From assembly GCF_047302405.1 (NCBI RefSeq), contig NZ_CP154853.1, forward strand, positions 3,596,001 to 3,660,000: a stretch of 64,000 bases of DNA. The letters are read 5' to 3'. Both the position numbers and the translations under genes were made by a program. Below, in pieces: positions 60,691-64,000 of the stretch (position 1 is its first letter; every line of letters begins with the position of its first letter). The stretch comes from Alkalihalobacillus sp047302405 (GTDB lineage Bacteria > Bacillota > Bacilli > Bacillales > Bacillaceae_D). Under the pieces are notes generated by a model. It did no database searches. It was not told the origin of the DNA and saw only the letters and a list, made by a program, of their open reading frames with translations.

Positions 60691-60925
60691 AAATGCATTC
60701 ATCTATTTTCTACCCGTTTCATTTGTATATTTGTAGGGTAAAAGGTTATTAGGCCTTAACCCTCCATGCTAATTTGTCCCTCTATAATTATTCCGGACAC
60801 AAATCGGATATCCTATTTTTAACACGGTAAAAAGATCGATAAAAAATGTGGGATGAGTAATTTACTTTATGCCCTTTTTTAGTTAGAGTAAGATAGGTAT
60901 CCTGAAATGAAAAGAGGTGGCTTCT

Positions 60926-62287
60926 ATGTCTGTAAATATGACAGAAGATCAACTACTAGTATTAGTCATAAAATATTTAAGGGAAGGAAAAAGAAGTTCC
61001 TTTCAACTATTATTGGAAGAATTACACCCATATGATTTCGCCCAGCTATATCGTGGGCTACCTGAAAAACATCATCATAAATTCTTACTTTTTTTAACAC
61101 CTTCACAAATTGCCGATCTTATCCAAGAGCTTGATTATGAAATGCAAATTGAAATCTTGCATAAGCTCGGAATTGAACGTTCTTCTAAAGTAATGAATTT
61201 AATGGACAATGATGATCTAGCGGATTTATTAAATGAATTATCCTTAGATAAAATCCAAGAGTTCCTCGACGTAATGCGTAAAGAGGATTCAGAAAAACTA
61301 CAATCCTTAATGAGCTACCCTGCTGATACAGCTGGTGGATTGATGAATAACCAATTTGTTTGGATTAACGCTCATTACACTGTTAGGCAAGCGGTCGATA
61401 AACTAAAGGAATATGCGAGCTTCTCAGAAAACATCTATTATTTATACGTCATAAATGATGAAAAACAATTAGTAGGAGTTGTCTCATACCGCGACTTGTT
61501 AATAGCAAATACCGATGAAATCATTGAAGATTTAATGTTTAGTCGTGTTGTAGCGGTTAATGTTGAGACGGATCAAGAAGAGGTCGCTCGAATCATTGAA
61601 CGTTACGATTTTATCGCCGTACCGGTTGTTGACCACAATAATGTCTTACAAGGAATTATTACCGTTGATGATGCCTTTGACGTCGTTATTCGTGAAGCCA
61701 ATGAAGATATCGAAAAGCTTTCTGCTTCAGGTAAAGATATCGATTTCAATACAAAGGCCATTACGGCTTCTGTTAGACGCTTACCTTGGCTCATTTTGCT
61801 TTTATTTATCGGATTAGTCTCTGGGAGTATTTTAAACTTCTTTGAAGAAACACTTGAACAATTAGTCGCTCTTATCTTCTTTATGCCGATGATTGCCGGG
61901 ATGACTGGTAACACCGGTACTCAATCATTAGCCGTCGTGGTCAGAGGGATTGTCACTTCTGAAATGAATAAAAAAGTCGTCACAAAATTAATCTTTCGTG
62001 AGCTACGTGTTAGTTTAATTATCGGGGTAACATGTGCAGCCTTAATTACAACGATTGGAGCTATTTGGCAAGCTGACCTATTATTCGGTGCGGTTGTTGG
62101 AGTTTCCTTATTCTTTTCTTTAATTATTGGAACGATGGCCGGAACGATTATTCCACTCATACTTTATCGTGTCGGAGTTGACCCTGCAGTCGCTTCTGGG
62201 CCACTCATCACCACTTTGAATGATATTTTTTCTTTACTCATTTATTTTGGAACGGCCACAATGTTCTTATCACACATCTTAACTTAA
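60926..62287 (+). CDS. mgtE: magnesium transporter MgtE
   Basis: A 453-residue magnesium channel. Amino-terminal helical N domain (about 1-130), paired CBS domains (about 135-255) that close the pore at high magnesium, a connecting helix, and five membrane segments (about 285-450) with the signature VDPAVASGPLITTLNDIFSL. GAGGTGG lies before the ATG; a hydrophilic first stretch MSVNMTEDQLL. I looked for an M-box riboswitch upstream and saw none. Confidence 0.95.
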   Translation: MSVNMTEDQLLVLVIKYLREGKRSSFQLLLEELHPYDFAQLYRGLPEKHHHKFLLFLTPSQIADLIQELDYEMQIEILHKLGIERSSKVMNLMDNDDLADLLNELSLDKIQEFLDVMRKEDSEKLQSLMSYPADTAGGLMNNQFVWINAHYTVRQAVDKLKEYASFSENIYYLYVINDEKQLVGVVSYRDLLIANTDEIIEDLMFSRVVAVNVETDQEEVARIIERYDFIAVPVVDHNNVLQGIITVDDAFDVVIREANEDIEKLSASGKDIDFNTKAITASVRRLPWLILLLFIGLVSGSILNFFEETLEQLVALIFFMPMIAGMTGNTGTQSLAVVVRGIVTSEMNKKVVTKLIFRELRVSLIIGVTCAALITTIGAIWQADLLFGAVVGVSLFFSLIIGTMAGTIIPLILYRVGVDPAVASGPLITTLNDIFSLLIYFGTATMFLSHILT

Positions 62288-62318
62288 TCAAAAAAAGTTC
62301 GTTATTAATAATGAGCCC

Positions 62319-62366
62319 AGCTTGTCGACAAGATCTCGTAAAAGAGAGAGTCGACAAGCTTTTTTG
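62319..62366 (+). terminator. terminator of mgtE
   Basis: AGCTTGTCGAC / GTCGACAAGCT stem with an inner TCTC/GAGA pairing, followed by TTTTTT. Confidence 0.9.
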
Positions 62367-62569
62367 ATGTTCAATATATAGTTATCCAAATGACTTTTAA
62401 TTACGACCGTATCTGTGATTCCTGCGGGAGGAAGCTGGAGGAATATGCTAAGATAAATTCATTCGACAAAACATCTGCAGCACGACAGCGGAAATGACAT
62501 ATTCCCTGGGAAATGGGCAACTTTTTTTGTCGAAAACAAAAATAAAAAGGAAGCTTCTCGAAAAACTTC

Positions 62570-62668
62570 CTACCTAGTCACAATATCTCCAATTATCCAA
62601 TATAAAATTCCATATAAAACAACAACCGACGTAATCGCTATAAATAATGCCTTATTTGACATCTTCAT
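62570..62668 (-). CDS. 32-residue single-span membrane peptide
   Basis: A tiny frame starting MKMSNKALFIAITSVVVLYG and ending ILYWIIGDIVTR. One long hydrophobic segment (about 7-27) with positive residues before it. GGAAGGTGAAC lies at correct spacing before the ATG. I do not recognise it. Size and shape resemble other small bacterial membrane regulators, but there is no further evidence of expression. Confidence 0.5.
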   Translation of the reverse strand: MKMSNKALFIAITSVVVLYGILYWIIGDIVTR

Positions 62669-62793
62669 GCTTGTTCACCTTCCTTGTCTACGAATAGTAG
62701 TATAGCATGACTTTTAGAACTTATGCACATACAAAGCAAGTACAATATTAGTCGTCTCTTGCCCTATTATAACCATGATTCTATACACTATAA

Positions 62794-63151
62794 CTCAACT
62801 TTCGCAGAGTATGATTGGCTCTTAACCGTTGATAGAGATTGATTTTAGGGCGATACCATACTCAAATTGACTTTACATGGACGGTTCAATCGTTGACAGT
62901 CTGAACACATCTCTTCGTAGGCTGTTGAAGGAAACTGTTCACTAAAATGAAGAGCTTCGGCTGTCGCTACCAAAACCATGTCTGTTTGGGAGCGACCGCC
63001 GAAGAAGAGCATTGTCTATTTTTTCTTAATGCACAGTTTATCCGTTTTGTGTGATAGTACGTTCTCTCTTTTCAAACGTGTCAAGGGCATTTGTTTAAGA
63101 GTTTCCCTTCTGCCAACTCGTTGAACGGATTTTCTCAATGCGAAAGTTGAG
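62794..63151. repeat. MITE-like inverted-repeat element, short copy
   Basis: A 358-bp copy of the element at 2837-3670, with the same 13-bp ends, flanked by the perfect 7-bp direct repeat ACTATAA (62787-62793 and 63152-63158). Left arm to 62980 and right arm onward align with the long copy; the central 476-bp segment is missing. The junction forms a hairpin CTTCGGCTGTCGCTACC / GGGAGCGACCGCCGAAG-like. Confidence 0.85.
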
Positions 63152-63264
63152 ACTATAATAAGAAATTGAAAATTTAGCCATACTTCACTTCCTCCTTTCA
63201 TTTTCTCACTTATTTCTTTATAACTCTAATTTGTGGTAAACTAAACATGATCGAGGTGAAAAAA

Positions 63265-63573
63265 ATGGATTATAGTCAAATGTGCCCTAAATATGAGCTT
63301 GCTATTGAACTACTAGGAAAAAAATGGACTGGCTTGATTATTCGAGTATTACTTGATGGTCCAAAACGATTTAAAGAAATAAAAGAACAGATCCCTGAAA
63401 TGAGTGATCGAATTTTAACAGAACGTATGAAAGAACTGGAAAAGTTAAATGTTGTTAAACGAAATGTTTATCCAGAAAAGCCAGTTCGAATTGAATATGA
63501 GCTTACCCAAAAAGGCCTTGCCCTTAAACCTGTGATTGAGGCAATCCAATCTTGGGGAGAAACATGGGTATAG
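63265..63573 (+). CDS. HxlR family winged-helix regulator
   Basis: A 102-residue dimeric regulator. The family pattern is clear: CPKYELAIELLGKKWTGLII, then the winged helix FKEIKEQIPEMSDRILTERMKELE and RIEYELTQKGLAL. A cysteine at residue 7 is where YodB/CatR-type members sense thiol-reactive compounds. Start chosen at 63265, with CGAGGTG six bases before; an ATG six codons upstream lacks a site. Target genes unknown. Confidence 0.88.
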   Translation: MDYSQMCPKYELAIELLGKKWTGLIIRVLLDGPKRFKEIKEQIPEMSDRILTERMKELEKLNVVKRNVYPEKPVRIEYELTQKGLALKPVIEAIQSWGETWV

Positions 63574-63673
63574 AAATAGAACATTTGAAATGATGATTAG
63601 AACATTTTATTCTCACCAACATAATCCACATGACCTAAACATCATTATATTAATTGATGAACATTTATATACA

Positions 63674-63708
63674 AAGAGAGCTCCCTCAACTTATTAGCTC
63701 TCTTTTTT
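63674..63708 (+). terminator. terminator of the HxlR gene
   Basis: AAGAGAGCT / AGCTCTCTT stem with a 13-base loop followed by a T run. Confidence 0.8.
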
Positions 63709-63830
63709 GCTTGTTTAAATTCATTTCGAGAATATAGTGATTGCGATAAAGGAATAACTATACTCACCACACGATGAATTTTAAATAGTTAATCCTTTAC
63801 TTTATAAAGAATAAAAAAGGGGTGTAAACA

Positions 63831-64000
63831 ATGAACATTATCTTAAGTACCTTAAATGCCAAATACATCCATACTAGTTTATCTATTCGTTACTTAAAAG
63901 CTTATTCCGAACCAGATTACAAAGTTCAACTTGCTGAATATACAATTAACGATCCTGTCATTAATATAGCCAGTGATTTAATTCAAAAAAAGCCAAAAAT
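63831..64000 (+). CDS. B12-binding domain radical SAM protein (5' part only)
   Basis: The first 56 codons, cut by the window end: MNIILSTLNAKYIHTSLSIR then YLKAYSEPDYKVQLAEYTIN. This is the start of the B12-binding domain found in a large Bacillus radical SAM family (DUF4080 type). The cysteine cluster that would bind the iron-sulphur centre lies beyond the window. AAAGGGGTG precedes the ATG. Substrate unknown. Confidence 0.8.
   Translation, partial: MNIILSTLNAKYIHTSLSIRYLKAYSEPDYKVQLAEYTINDPVINIASDLIQKKPK

Noticed and set aside
60660..60925. M-box magnesium riboswitch before mgtE
   Set aside because: None of the conserved M-box core words is present; only a simple hairpin near 60735-60763 without a T run.

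Overview
The window is chromosomal DNA of a spore-forming, low-GC Gram-positive bacterium of the family Bacillaceae. Gene order follows two stretches of the Bacillus subtilis chromosome: rhomboid-acpS-lipoprotein-alr-ndoAI-ndoA-rsbR-S-T-U-V-W-sigB-rsbX-tex-cmpA-sprT-tRNA cluster, and thiL-tsaE-tsaB-rimI-tsaD-ydiF-rex-tatA-tatC...ydiK-ydiL-groES-groEL. A protease very like the high-alkaline subtilisins (Savinase/M-protease type) and a bacillopeptidase F-like subtilase point to an alkaliphilic relative (Alkalihalobacillus-like). That placement is inference from gene content.

Layout, left to right. 1-2836: groEL (cut by the window edge) and groES under a CIRCE operator, then the divergent CPBP protease and ydiK genes. 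2837-3670: a mobile-element-like repeat with inverted ends, present again at 62794-63151. 3767-16622: an accessory block that separates ydiK/ydiL from tatC. It holds an unknown membrane-anchored protein, a 1476-residue secreted subtilase, ptsG with its antiterminator glcT and RNA switch, an MFS exporter, a general stress protein and a DoxX-like protein. Two non-coding arrays with a 52-bp period (9140-9795 and 16140-16622) lie in it. 16764-26987: tatC, tatA, rex, the ABC-F gene, a large membrane protein, a cluster of DnaA boxes, and the tRNA t6A/thiamine cluster.

27362-45475 is the ribosomal RNA region, transcribed leftward. A complete 16S-tRNA-Ile-tRNA-Ala-23S-5S operon (45475 to 39907) is separated from a second 5S-tRNA-fMet unit (27741 to 27363, with its own promoter) by about 12 kb. 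That stretch carries MgtC, GNAT, a sugar isomerase broken by one stop codon, the decayed remains of a spore germinant receptor operon fused to a truncated GMC oxidoreductase, an M3 oligopeptidase, an MFS transporter, pyrrolidone-carboxylate peptidase and the alkaline subtilisin. Tandem units of about 280 bp, each carrying a 5S tail and a terminator hairpin, lie just downstream of the complete operon. Ten tRNA genes (Asn, Ser, Glu, Val, Asp, Leu, Leu, Pro, Gly, Ile) lie immediately upstream of the rRNA promoter.

46988-64000 is conserved core: sprT, cmpA, tex, the whole sigma-B regulatory operon with a near-perfect internal sigma-B promoter, the NdoA toxin/antitoxin pair, alr, a LolA-like lipoprotein, acpS and rhomboid. 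A small Cys-rich DUF2325 gene, Fur-like boxes, mgtE, a 32-residue membrane peptide, an HxlR regulator and the start of a B12-binding radical SAM gene follow.

The most unusual material is non-coding: the phased 52-bp arrays, the paired inverted-repeat elements with a nested palindrome, and the tandem 5S-tail units at the edge of the 5S-bounded block. No CRISPR array, prophage or intact insertion sequence was seen.
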